DNA of 64,000 bases from Clostridium vitabionis (GTDB lineage Bacteria; Bacillota; Clostridia; Lachnospirales; Lachnospiraceae), in assembly GCF_015351765.1 (NCBI RefSeq), contig NZ_JADKQA010000002.1:51402-115401 (forward strand), read 5' to 3'. The first letter of the stretch is position 1. Every line of letters starts with the position of its first letter. The translations under genes were made by a program, and so were the position numbers. A model generated the notes under the pieces. That model saw only the letters and a list, made by a program, of their open reading frames with translations. It searched no databases and was not told where the DNA came from. Positions 34,623 to 42,698 of this stretch are shown here, one piece after another.

Positions 34623-35201
34623 ATGGGAATCATTGTTCTGGCGGGGTGTATGCTCATCCTGATCATTTTGTGTTTTGCCGGCCATTTTCGGCTGAAAAGC
34701 CCGGTGCTCCGGATGCTTCTCGGGCTCATCGGCGGCCTGCTGGCGGCAGTGCTCTGCATTTGCCTGGTTTTTGCCTATGCTTTGCTCTGGCAGGTGTCAA
34801 CGATCGATGCCGCGACGTCACCGGATGGGAACTACCGGGTGGTGTTTCAGGAAATTGGGGAACCGCTGTTTTTTGGAGCTTCGGACTGCCGCCTCAAGCT
34901 AAAACAGGGAATGCGGACGATCGCGCAGTGTTCATTTCCTCTTGCCAATGACGGGAAGAGGATCGATCCGGATAACTGGGTCGTGACCTGGGAAGATGAC
35001 CATGTCCAGGTTGTGATCAGCGGAGAAGAACAGGGAGACAGGCGCTATGACATGTATTTTGACGGGCGGACAGAGGGCAGCGGGCAGATCGGGGTGGAAG
35101 ATATGCCGCGGTTCCGGTGCGGAGCTGGCCTGAAGAAGAGAGAGGGGAATCAAGATGATGAGCTTATTGATCGTTATCCTGTTTGCGGCAATTCTGTTTA
35201 A
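34623..35201 (+). CDS. Predicted membrane protein of unknown function, 192 aa
   Basis: Two N-terminal membrane helices (GIIVLAGCMLILIILCFAG and LLGLIGGLLAAVLCICLVF), followed by a soluble domain starting SPDGNYRVVFQEIGEPLFFG, rich in strands. ATG 34623 has GGAAGGA 7 bases upstream. It overlaps the following small membrane protein by 47 bases. I do not recognise a family with certainty; the exported or cytosolic side of the C-terminal domain is unknown. Confidence 0.65.
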   Translation: MGIIVLAGCMLILIILCFAGHFRLKSPVLRMLLGLIGGLLAAVLCICLVFAYALLWQVSTIDAATSPDGNYRVVFQEIGEPLFFGASDCRLKLKQGMRTIAQCSFPLANDGKRIDPDNWVVTWEDDHVQVVISGEEQGDRRYDMYFDGRTEGSGQIGVEDMPRFRCGAGLKKREGNQDDELIDRYPVCGNSV

Positions 35202-35376
35202 GGTCACGGGATTGGTATTCCGTGTCATTGGAACACTGCTCGGCTGGGTTTTCGGCATATTCGGGTGGCTGCTTCTCGCGGCGCTCGCGGTGACGGTGTT
35301 CGGATTTGCGCTGATCGCCGTTCCGGTAATTCTGGTGGTGGGCTGCGTTGCTCTCATCATTGCGGCGGCTTCTTAA
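35155..35376 (+). CDS. Small two-helix membrane protein, 73 aa
   Basis: Almost entirely hydrophobic: two long segments, LLIVILFAAILFKVTGLVF and WLLLAALAVTVFGFALIAVP, and a GWVFGIFGW turn. GAGAGGGGAATC precedes the ATG. Its start lies within the end of the upstream membrane gene in another frame, suggesting coupled translation. Function unknown. Confidence 0.65.
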   Translation: MMSLLIVILFAAILFKVTGLVFRVIGTLLGWVFGIFGWLLLAALAVTVFGFALIAVPVILVVGCVALIIAAAS

Positions 35377-35469
35377 GCCGGAGGCGGAGTGATGGATGGG
35401 AGGGGAAGCAGGAAAATTCAGCCGATTCATACCTGCGGATGGCAGGCTGAGAAAATGGTGCCGATGCCA

Positions 35470-35503
35470 AAAGCCGGATGACCCCGTGGGATCATCCGGC
35501 TTT
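35470..35503. terminator. Bidirectional terminator
   Basis: AAAGCCGGATGA (35470-35481) with TCATCCGGCTTT (35492-35503) over a 10-base loop; between convergent genes. Confidence 0.9.
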
Positions 35504-35558
35504 CTCTCAGGAAGGATTTTGTGAATTTTCCTCCGGCATCTGCTGGACCTGACAGAGA

Positions 35559-36419
35559 TTATTTATCCAGGCCGTACTTCTTGCCCATCTCACGGATCCG
35601 GTCGACACCGATGAACTTCAGGTAGTCGTCGAATTCCATGAACTTGCCGTCATAGCCTTCGTCGGTCTCATTTTCCTTCAGGTATCTGAAGTAGTGGAGA
35701 ATCGCGTAGGTCTGGGCGAAGAGCGAGCTCACCGGGAAGGTGATGATCTTGTAGCCGAGCTCGCCGCAGTCCTTCGCGGTCATCCCGTCGTTGATCCCCT
35801 TGTTCCGGTAGAGGCCAAGGTGGATCGGGCCGTTAACCCGCTTCGGCAGCTCCAGCAGCTCCTGCTTTGTCTTCGGGAGGATCTTGACCATGTCGGCGCC
35901 CGCGTCAAGGTAGGCGTTCGCGCGCTCGATCGCCTCCTCGTAGGGCGCGTCGGTGCGGGCGATGATCAGCATGTCCTCATCGGTTCTGGCATCAAGCGCG
36001 GCGTGAATCTTGCCGATCATTTCGTCCTGGGAAATGACCTCCGCGGGCTTGATGAACGGGCAGTTCGGCGGCTGCTTCTGATCCTCGATAAACAGGCCGG
36101 CAACCCCGGCGTTCTCATAGTCCTTGACGGCGCGGGCCACGTTCAGCGCGTTGCCGTATCCGCCCTCGCAGTCCGCGAGGATCGGTGTGCTCACGGCGCG
36201 GCACATGTTCTTCAGCATCGTGACCGTCTCATAGAGGGTCAGCAGGCCGGTGTCCGGCTCGCCGAGGATCACCCCGTGCATGCCATATCCGGTCGTGCCC
36301 ATGACGTCGAAGCCGGTCGCCTCGATGGCCTTGGCGCTCAGGGCGTCATAGGCGCACGGGGCAACCAGGTATTTCCGCTCCCAGAGCAGTTTGCGAAGTC
36401 TCTTTCTTGCCTGACTCAT
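35559..36419 (-). CDS. Isocitrate lyase/PEP mutase superfamily protein, 286 aa
   Basis: A TIM-barrel lyase. The opening LVAPCAYDALSAKAIEATGF, TPILADCEGGYGNALNVAR (metal-binding Asp in ADCEGGYG), and the variable catalytic loop FIEDQKQPPNCPF. In isocitrate and methylisocitrate lyases this loop carries KRCGH, in which cysteine is the acid. Here CP replaces CGH, which resembles oxaloacetate decarboxylase or dimethylmalate-lyase-like members more than true lyases of citrate. IIARTDA follows as usual. Downstream of the HMG-CoA lyase-like gene on the same strand with 245 bases of repeats between. Exact substrate unknown. Confidence 0.8.
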   Translation of the reverse strand: MSQARKRLRKLLWERKYLVAPCAYDALSAKAIEATGFDVMGTTGYGMHGVILGEPDTGLLTLYETVTMLKNMCRAVSTPILADCEGGYGNALNVARAVKDYENAGVAGLFIEDQKQPPNCPFIKPAEVISQDEMIGKIHAALDARTDEDMLIIARTDAPYEEAIERANAYLDAGADMVKILPKTKQELLELPKRVNGPIHLGLYRNKGINDGMTAKDCGELGYKIITFPVSSLFAQTYAILHYFRYLKENETDEGYDGKFMEFDDYLKFIGVDRIREMGKKYGLDK

Positions 36420-36445
36420 GCGGTAGTCTCCTTTCTTTATCCGCG

Positions 36446-36574
36446 CAGGAACCGGCCCGGCAGGGATTATCCCTGTTTTCCCTCTTTACAGGAACCGCCC
36501 GGTCGGAACCGACCCTGTTTTTTTCCCCTTGCAGGAACCCGCCCGGCGGGGCTGTTCCTGTTTCTTTCCTATCC
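36446..36574. repeat. Three imperfect 43-bp tandem repeats, each hairpin-forming
   Basis: Units start at 36446, 36489 and 36532, each beginning CAGGAACC and containing a GCCCGG core. Each holds a short palindrome and a pyrimidine-rich tail: CAGGGATTATCCCTG-TTTT, GGTCGGAACCGACC with a T-run, and CAGGAA...TTCCTG-TTT. On the plus strand each looks like a small terminator; the flanking genes are on the minus strand. Confidence 0.8.
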
Positions 36575-36664
36575 CAGTTTAGGAGAAAATGGCGCGGCTG
36601 TCTAATACAAAGCTTGGATAAGAGGGATAATGAATCCTCTATCGCGCATTTCCCGGCAGGGAAA

Positions 36665-37597
36665 TCAGTCTGCCTTCATCTTCTCGATCAGGTCGCTGGA
36701 GAGGCCGGCACGGAGAATGTAGCTCTCGCCGTCCTTGCCCAGGTACTGGAGCAGGCTTCTCGAGGCGGCCATCAGCTTCCGCACATCGATGCCGGTCTCG
36801 ACACCGCTCTCCTCGCACATATTGACGACATCCTCGGAGCTCACGTTGCCCGCGGCATTCGGGACGAACGGGCAGCCGCCGAGGCCGCCGAAGGAGGAGT
36901 CGAACTGGGTCATGCCGGCCTGCATCGCGGAGAGGATGTTCGCGAGGGCATTTCCCCGGGTGTTGTGGAAGTGCAGCCACCACGCTGCCTCCGGATATTT
37001 TTCACGGACATGGGAGCAGATCTCGTACACCTGGGCGGGAACGGCCATGCCGGAGGTGTCGGAGAGGGAAATCTCCCTGATCCCCACGTTCAGGTAGGCC
37101 TCGATGATCGCGTCGATCTGCTCCTGCGGGATTTTGCCGTCCCACGGGGAGCCGAAGGGCATCGAGATGGAGCCGGATACGGCGATGCCTGCCGCGTCCG
37201 CCGCGCTCACGCACTCCGCGAAGCCGGCGACACTCTCTTCGGGGGTCATGTTCAGGTTCTTCAGGTTGTGCTCGCGGCTGGCGGAGACGTTGAGCTTCAC
37301 CTTCTTGCAGCCGCAGTCGATGGCGCGCGTAACGCCGCGGAGATTCGGGATGAGGGCGCGCATCTCGACGCCGGGATATTTGCCCTGGATGGCCTTGTAG
37401 ATTTCGTCCGTGTCTGCCATCTGCGGCATTTTCTTCGGGTGCATGAAGGAGCCGACCTCAATGACCTTGAAGCCAGCGCCCACCAGCTGGTCAAGGAGCT
37501 CCAGCTTCTTGTCTGTCGGGACGATCTGCTTTTCGTTCTGAAGGCCGTCACGAAGGCCGACTTCGCAGATGGTCACCTTTTTGGGCAGGTTAAACAT
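36665..37597 (-). CDS. Hydroxymethylglutaryl-CoA lyase family protein, 310 aa
   Basis: A DRE-TIM metallolyase. The opening ICEVGLRDGLQNEKQIVPT carries the catalytic Arg/Asp, the metal-binding histidines are in WLHFHNTRGNALANI, and the signature FGGLGGCPFVPNAAGN contains the catalytic cysteine. It is a full-length HMG-CoA lyase-type enzyme that would split a 3-hydroxy-3-methyl acyl-CoA to acetyl-CoA and a keto acid. No leucine or mevalonate genes are nearby, so a related substrate is possible. Divergent from LysR at 37808. Confidence 0.88.
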   Translation of the reverse strand: MFNLPKKVTICEVGLRDGLQNEKQIVPTDKKLELLDQLVGAGFKVIEVGSFMHPKKMPQMADTDEIYKAIQGKYPGVEMRALIPNLRGVTRAIDCGCKKVKLNVSASREHNLKNLNMTPEESVAGFAECVSAADAAGIAVSGSISMPFGSPWDGKIPQEQIDAIIEAYLNVGIREISLSDTSGMAVPAQVYEICSHVREKYPEAAWWLHFHNTRGNALANILSAMQAGMTQFDSSFGGLGGCPFVPNAAGNVSSEDVVNMCEESGVETGIDVRKLMAASRSLLQYLGKDGESYILRAGLSSDLIEKMKAD

Positions 37598-37807
37598 AAA
37601 ATTGCCTCCTTAGTCTGGAAAATTGTGCGGATTTCTGCATTCTGCCTTGATTTTAGAGCATGGGAAGCCGGCAATCAACCGGATTCTTCTCATCCATTCA
37701 TCGATTCTATCGATAGATCGCACGCTTCGCGGTGCTGTGGCAAATGCCCCTGCTCTATGTTAAAATAGGGAGGAGAAAACGCTAATCTAAGGAAGAGGGA
37801 GAGACCA
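37598..37807. promoter_or_regulatory. Divergent hmgL-like/LysR control region
   Basis: 210 bases with the 12-bp palindrome TCTATCGATAGA (37706-37717), a plausible LysR site. No consensus promoter assigned. Confidence 0.45.
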
Positions 37808-38701
37808 ATGACATTATTACAGCTGCAGTATTTCAAGGCGCTCGCCCACATGCTGCATTATACAAAGACGGCAGAGGAGCTGCATATTTCCCAGCCGAGC
37901 CTGAGCTACGCGATCAGCGGGCTCGAGGATGAGCTTGGGGTGAAGCTCTTTGAGAAGAAAAACCGGAAAAACCAGCTGACGCTCTACGGAGAGCAGTTCC
38001 TGCCCTATGTCGAGCAGGCCATCCGCTCACTGGAGGAGGGGCGCGTGGTTCTTGAGCGGATGAAGGGCGACATGACGCAGGTCGTCCGGCTCGGGTATTT
38101 TCAGAGCCTGTCCGCGTCGCTGATCCCGTCGATCATCGAGGGCTTCTACGGGGAGGAAGAAAACCGGATGATCCGCTTTGACTTCACGGAGGAGCCGTCC
38201 TTCGATATTTTTGAAAAAATTCACAACGGCGTCCTGGACATGGGTTTCACGCTCCACCAGGGCGACTGGGCAGACCAGGCCTGCGTCCTGCGGCAGCCGC
38301 TCTACCTCGCGGTGCCGGCGGATCATCATCTCGCCCGGCGCAAGTCGGTGACCTTCGCGGATTTTGCCCGGGAGCCGCTGATCCTTCTCGAGCGGTCGAG
38401 CACGCTCAGGAAGCAGATGGACCTGCGCTACGCGGAACTCGGGGAAGTGCCGAACCTGGTTTTTGAGGTCCGGGAATGCAACACCGCTCTGCAGTATGTC
38501 AGCCTGAAATTCGGCCTCGCCGTCGTCCCGCAGACGAGCAGCGTGGACAGCAGCAAGGTTGCCCTGATTCCGATCTCCGAGAAGGATGAGGAGTATGTCC
38601 GCTCGGTCTATCTGACGAGAAACCGGGCGCATGTGCTCTCCCCGTCCGCCCAGAAAGTCTGGGAGTACATTGTGAAGAATTTCGGCATCGCCGGAAAATA
38701 A
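37808..38701 (+). CDS. LysR-type transcriptional regulator, 297 aa
   Basis: LLQLQYFKALAHMLHYTKTA, then ELHISQPSLSYAISGLEDELG, is a canonical LysR helix-turn-helix. The effector domain starts VVRLGYFQSLSASLIPSI. Standard length. Divergent from the HMG-CoA lyase-like gene and upstream of the acylating aldehyde dehydrogenase, so it may control either. Start has GGAAGAGGGAGAG upstream. Confidence 0.9.
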   Translation: MTLLQLQYFKALAHMLHYTKTAEELHISQPSLSYAISGLEDELGVKLFEKKNRKNQLTLYGEQFLPYVEQAIRSLEEGRVVLERMKGDMTQVVRLGYFQSLSASLIPSIIEGFYGEEENRMIRFDFTEEPSFDIFEKIHNGVLDMGFTLHQGDWADQACVLRQPLYLAVPADHHLARRKSVTFADFAREPLILLERSSTLRKQMDLRYAELGEVPNLVFEVRECNTALQYVSLKFGLAVVPQTSSVDSSKVALIPISEKDEEYVRSVYLTRNRAHVLSPSAQKVWEYIVKNFGIAGK

Positions 38702-38800
38702 CAGCTTCCTGCGGGCAGCAGACGGTCATATTATACAAAAACCTTCCGGACAAAACCGTGAAATAGAGAAAACTCTATAATTCTGATCGCAAACACTGAT

Positions 38801-38829
38801 TTGCCTTTCGCCAATCTGTATATTACAAT
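38801..38829 (+). promoter_or_regulatory. Promoter of the aldehyde dehydrogenase gene
   Basis: TTGCCT (38801-38806), 17-base spacer, TACAAT (38824-38829), followed by a ~55-base leader and AAGGAAGGAAAA before the ATG. Confidence 0.7.
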
Positions 38830-38888
38830 GGGTACAGTTGATGAGACGGGCAACGGCCCGCGGACAGTGAGAAAGGAAGGAAAACATT

Positions 38889-40343
38889 ATGCCGCATGAA
38901 GTAACCGCAGAAGAAATTGCGATGCTTGATGAAAAAGTTAGACGTGCCAGAATTGCTGCCGCTGAGATTGCAACCTATGATCAGCAGCGCGTAGACAGGC
39001 TCTGCCAGGCTGTTACTGCCGCTGTAGCGAACGCGACAACATGGGCTGAGCTGTGCGACGAGGCTGTTGACGAGACCAGACTCGGCGACAAGGTAACCAA
39101 GAGAAATAAGAGGACGAAGCTGAAGCTGATTCTTCGCGAGTGCATGAGACAGAAGTCTGTCGGCATGATCGAGTATGATCCGGTCAAGGGAATTTCCAAG
39201 TATGCGAAGCCGGTCGGCGTGATCTGCTCCCTGGTTCCGACAACCAATCCGTGCCTTACTCCCGCAGGACAGGTTATTTACGCCATCAAGGCAAGGGACG
39301 TCATCATCTGCTCCCCGCATCCGAGGGCAAAGGTTGTCACCAACAAGTGCATCGACATCATCCGTGACGCCCTGGTTAAGGAAGGCGCTCCGGCGGATAT
39401 CATCCAGGGTATCGAGAAGCCGAGCATCACGCTCACCCAGGAACTGATGAAGAAGTGCGACCTGGTGATCGCGACCGGCGGCAGACCGATGGTGAAGTCC
39501 GCATATTCCTCCGGTGTTCCGGCTTATGGTTCGGGTGCCGGCAACGCTACCGTAATCTATGATGATACCTGCAACACTCCTGAGTTCCAGAGACAGGCTG
39601 CGGAGAACACCAGAATCTCCAAGTGCGCGGACTTCGGCTCCGGCTGCTCCTGCGACGGCAACCTGGTGATCGCTTCCTCCGTATATGACGGCTGTGTAAA
39701 GGCTCTCCAGGATCAGGGCGGCTATCTGATCACCGACAAGGCCGATGAGAAGAAGATCATGGACGTTCTCTGGGATGAGACCGGCCACCGTCTTCCGGAC
39801 ACGGTAGCCATCGCTCCGCAGAGAATCGGCGAGCTGGCTGGTGTTGAGATCCCGGCTGATGCGAAGTTTATCATGATCACCGGCGGCGGCATGGAGGCGA
39901 TCGGCGCAGACCACTTCTTCAGCAAGGAGAAGCTGACCACCCTGCTGACCCTGTTCAAGTATGATGACAGCGATTTCCAGAACGCTATCGACATGGTTCT
40001 GAAGATCTTTGACGAGGCTGGCGGCAAGGGCCACAGCTGCGGTATCTATTCCTGGAACGACCAGCACATCGATGCTCTCGCCTGCGTAGCGCCGGTTTCC
40101 CGTATGATGGTTCGCCAGCCGAACAACAAGGGCAACTCCGGTTCCCCGTTCAACGGCATGCCGCCGACATCTTCCATGAGCTGCGGCACCTGGGGCGGCA
40201 ACATCATCACCGAGAACATCACACTGAAGCACTACATGAACATCACCTGGGTAGCAAGACCGATTATGGAAGACCTTCCGTCCTCCAAGGCTCTGCTCGG
40301 TGACTTCTATGATCCGAACTTTGATGTTGAGCTGAAGAAGTAA
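38889..40343 (+). CDS. Acylating (CoA-linked) aldehyde dehydrogenase, 484 aa
   Basis: An aldehyde dehydrogenase of the EutE/AdhE N-domain/SauS class. Seen are GVICSLVPTTNPCLTPAG, the strand IICSPHPRAK and the active site ADFGSGCSCDGN, where C255 aligns with the catalytic cysteine (C253 is extra). It probably converts an aldehyde to an acyl-CoA with NAD and CoA. The VPTTNP block and lack of alcohol dehydrogenase domain fit single-domain acylating enzymes; SauS-like sulfoacetaldehyde dehydrogenase is an alternative. Uses highly biased codons (CTG, AAG, GGC), suggesting strong expression. The MoxR ATPase gene follows after 209 bases with a large hairpin. Confidence 0.82.
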   Translation: MPHEVTAEEIAMLDEKVRRARIAAAEIATYDQQRVDRLCQAVTAAVANATTWAELCDEAVDETRLGDKVTKRNKRTKLKLILRECMRQKSVGMIEYDPVKGISKYAKPVGVICSLVPTTNPCLTPAGQVIYAIKARDVIICSPHPRAKVVTNKCIDIIRDALVKEGAPADIIQGIEKPSITLTQELMKKCDLVIATGGRPMVKSAYSSGVPAYGSGAGNATVIYDDTCNTPEFQRQAAENTRISKCADFGSGCSCDGNLVIASSVYDGCVKALQDQGGYLITDKADEKKIMDVLWDETGHRLPDTVAIAPQRIGELAGVEIPADAKFIMITGGGMEAIGADHFFSKEKLTTLLTLFKYDDSDFQNAIDMVLKIFDEAGGKGHSCGIYSWNDQHIDALACVAPVSRMMVRQPNNKGNSGSPFNGMPPTSSMSCGTWGGNIITENITLKHYMNITWVARPIMEDLPSSKALLGDFYDPNFDVELKK

Positions 40344-40417
40344 TTCTTCTTTCCCCTGAGAATTGAACAATGTGACAGGCCGCAAGGCAATTCATCCTGC
40401 CTATTGACATCCTCCGC

Positions 40418-40458
40418 GGAGATGCCGCCCTCGCACTTGGTGCGGGGACGGCATCTCC
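40418..40458. other. Large hairpin between aldehyde dehydrogenase and moxR-type gene
   Basis: GGAGATGCCG (40418-40427) pairs perfectly with CGGCATCTCC (40449-40458), and an inner TCGCAC/GTGCGG stem extends it. No T-run follows (CATTTGCG), so it may be a processing or attenuation element rather than a simple terminator. Confidence 0.6.
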
Positions 40459-40552
40459 CATTTGCGTAGATGCCGTTTTTCGGGCATTCTCCCGGCATGC
40501 GGAGCTGCGGACAGGGACTTTTTGCTTTGCCGCCCGGAAAAGGAGCAGAAAA

Positions 40553-41386
40553 ATGAACAAACCGACTTTCCGCGGGAGTGCCGGGTATGTCGCTTCCCGC
40601 GCACTGATGGATTCCGTCAACATTGCCATTGCCCTGGAGAAGCCGCTTCTCCTCAAGGGAGAGCCGGGCACGGGCAAGACCATGCTGGCCGAGTCCGTGG
40701 CGAAAGCCCTTGACGCGCCGCTCTATATCTGGAGCATCAAATCCACGACAAAGGCCCAGGACGGCCTCTATGTCTACGACGTTGTGCAGCGGCTCTACGA
40801 CAGTCAGTTTGGCGAGGCTGGCGTGGACAATATCGAGAAGTATATCCACCTCGGGCAGGTCGGCGAGGCGTTCGAGGACGACCGGAGGAGTGTCCTTCTG
40901 ATCGACGAGATCGACAAGGCGGACCTGGAATTCCCGAACGACCTTCTGTGGGAGCTCGACCGGATGGAATTCACCATTCCCCAGACCGGGGAGACCGTGA
41001 AGGCAAAGCACAGGCCGATCATCATCATCACCTCAAACGCCGAGAAGGAACTGCCGGACGCCTTTCTGCGCCGCTGCATTTTCCACTATATTGAGTTCCC
41101 GGACGAGCCGCTCATGCGGAACATTATCAGGGTGCATTTCCCGGATCTGGAGGACAAGCTGCTCGACCAGGCCCTGGCGGCCTTCTACTGGATCCGCAGC
41201 CTGCCGGCGGTCCGGAAGAAGCCGGCGACCAGCGAACTGATCGACTGGATCCGGGCACTCGGCTACAGCGGGATCCCGGAGGAGGATATTCTGGCGAAAA
41301 TCCCGTTTGCCGGTGTCCTGCTCAAGAAAAATGAAGATCTGGACACCCTCGCCAAGGCGAAGGAGAGAAGAGAGAATGTTCACTGA
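40553..41386 (+). CDS. MoxR-family AAA ATPase, 277 aa
   Basis: AAA+ ATPase. Walker A is GEPGTGKTM (residues 36-44), Walker B VLLIDEIDKADLEFPNDLL and sensor 1 IIIITSNAEKELPDAFLRR. MoxR ATPases act with VWA proteins to mature or activate metalloenzymes, as in CoxD/CoxE and NorQ/NorD. It overlaps the VWA gene by 11 bases, a typical pair. Its client may be a neighbouring enzyme. Confidence 0.9.
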   Translation: MNKPTFRGSAGYVASRALMDSVNIAIALEKPLLLKGEPGTGKTMLAESVAKALDAPLYIWSIKSTTKAQDGLYVYDVVQRLYDSQFGEAGVDNIEKYIHLGQVGEAFEDDRRSVLLIDEIDKADLEFPNDLLWELDRMEFTIPQTGETVKAKHRPIIIITSNAEKELPDAFLRRCIFHYIEFPDEPLMRNIIRVHFPDLEDKLLDQALAAFYWIRSLPAVRKKPATSELIDWIRALGYSGIPEEDILAKIPFAGVLLKKNEDLDTLAKAKERRENVH

Positions 41387-42560
41387 GTTTTTTTATTTCC
41401 TCCGGGAATCCGGCCTCAAGGTTTCGTTGGACGAGTGGCTGCTTCTCTGCGAAGCCCTGGAAAAAGGGCTCGCGGGGGCGAGCTTTACCGGGTTTTACCA
41501 TATCTGCAGGGCAGTCCTCATCAAGAACGAGACGGACTATGACAAGTTCGACCGGGCATTTCTCGAATATTTCCATCAGATCGGGGACGTCTCCGATCGG
41601 ATCCCGGATGCCCTGCAGAAATGGCTCGATGAGCCGAAGTGGACGCCGCATAATTATGACGAGCTGATCGAGCAGCTGAACGAGCAGAACTCCCCCGAGG
41701 AGGTGGAGCGGATGCTCGCGGAGCGGATCGAGGAGCAGGAAAGTGAGCACAATGGGGGAAGCTACTGGGTCGGCACGGGAGGCATGTCCGTGTTCGGCAA
41801 TGACGGCGGCTCCCCCTACGGGATCCGCGTCGGCGGCGAGGGACATTACCGCCGTGCGCTCCGGGTCGCCGGGGAGAGGCGTTTCCGGAACTTTACACTC
41901 GACCGCTCCCTCGAGACCCGGGATTTCCAGGTGGCTTTCCGCTATCTCCGGCAGTATTCCAGCCGGACTGATGAGGCGAAGACGGTGCTGAACGCGGAGA
42001 AAACCGCCGACCGGACCGCGGCGAACGGTGGCGTGCTGGATCTCGCCTGGGAGAGGCCGCGCCGGAACACGGTAAAGGTGCTCCTGCTCATGGATTCCGG
42101 CGGAAGCATGGACTATTACAGTTCCCTCTGCTCCGCGCTCTTCCGCGCGGTCAGCCGTTCCAACCGGTTCAAGGATCTGAAAACGTACTATTTTCATAAC
42201 TGCGTCTACCAGTATCTCTACACGGAACCGGAATGTCGGATGGCGTCCGCTGTCCGGACGGAGGATATCCTTCGGACACTGGACTCTGAGTACAAGCTGA
42301 TTATCGTGGGAGATGCCGAGATGGCACCCTACGAGCTGATGAGCCGCCGCTATGTTCCTTCCCCGGGCAAATCCGGCCTTGAGTGGATGCGCGAGGTGAG
42401 AGATCATTTTGACCACAGCGTCTGGCTGAATCCCAGCGGGGGTTCCGGATATTGGGAGGTTCCGGAGAGCTACACGGTCCTGAAAAATGAGTTTGACATG
42501 GTTGACCTTACCGTGGAAAATCTGGTCACCGCGATGAAGAAGCTGATTTCCGGCAGGTGA
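41376..42560 (+). CDS. CoxE-like VWA domain protein, 394 aa
   Basis: The N-terminal helical half starts MFTEFFYFLRESGLKVSLDEW, a CoxE-like start. The C-terminal von Willebrand A domain follows with its MIDAS near VLLLMDSGGSMDYYSSL (D240, S244). The canonical D-x-S-x-S is D-S-G-G-S, so the middle serine is shifted or lost. A loop of glycine-rich sequence (GSYWVGTGGMSVFGNDGG) lies in between. Partner of the MoxR ATPase upstream by co-translation. Likely cytoplasmic. Confidence 0.85.
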   Translation: MFTEFFYFLRESGLKVSLDEWLLLCEALEKGLAGASFTGFYHICRAVLIKNETDYDKFDRAFLEYFHQIGDVSDRIPDALQKWLDEPKWTPHNYDELIEQLNEQNSPEEVERMLAERIEEQESEHNGGSYWVGTGGMSVFGNDGGSPYGIRVGGEGHYRRALRVAGERRFRNFTLDRSLETRDFQVAFRYLRQYSSRTDEAKTVLNAEKTADRTAANGGVLDLAWERPRRNTVKVLLLMDSGGSMDYYSSLCSALFRAVSRSNRFKDLKTYYFHNCVYQYLYTEPECRMASAVRTEDILRTLDSEYKLIIVGDAEMAPYELMSRRYVPSPGKSGLEWMREVRDHFDHSVWLNPSGGSGYWEVPESYTVLKNEFDMVDLTVENLVTAMKKLISGR

Positions 42561-42631
42561 GCGCGGAGGCGGCCTCCGGTATGCCGGAGAAAACTGCTGC
42601 GGGCGGATTGATGAACTGTGCGCGGAAGTGA

Positions 42632-42660
42632 TTGACATTTCCCCGGGGCGGTGTTAAGAT
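42632..42660 (+). promoter_or_regulatory. Promoter of the aroB-like gene
   Basis: TTGACA (42632-42637), 17-base spacer, TAAGAT (42655-42660), 39 bases before the ATG. Confidence 0.8.
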
Positions 42661-42698
42661 TTCAATATCGCTTTAAAGCATTAAAGGAGAGGGCGCTT

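Noticed and set aside
36446-36574. CRISPR array
   Set aside because: Only three units, contiguous without spacers, imperfect, and no cas genes.
38823-40385. 520-codon minus-strand open frame opposite the aldehyde dehydrogenase
   Set aside because: No motif; the plus-strand gene has active-site and cofactor motifs and strongly biased codon use.
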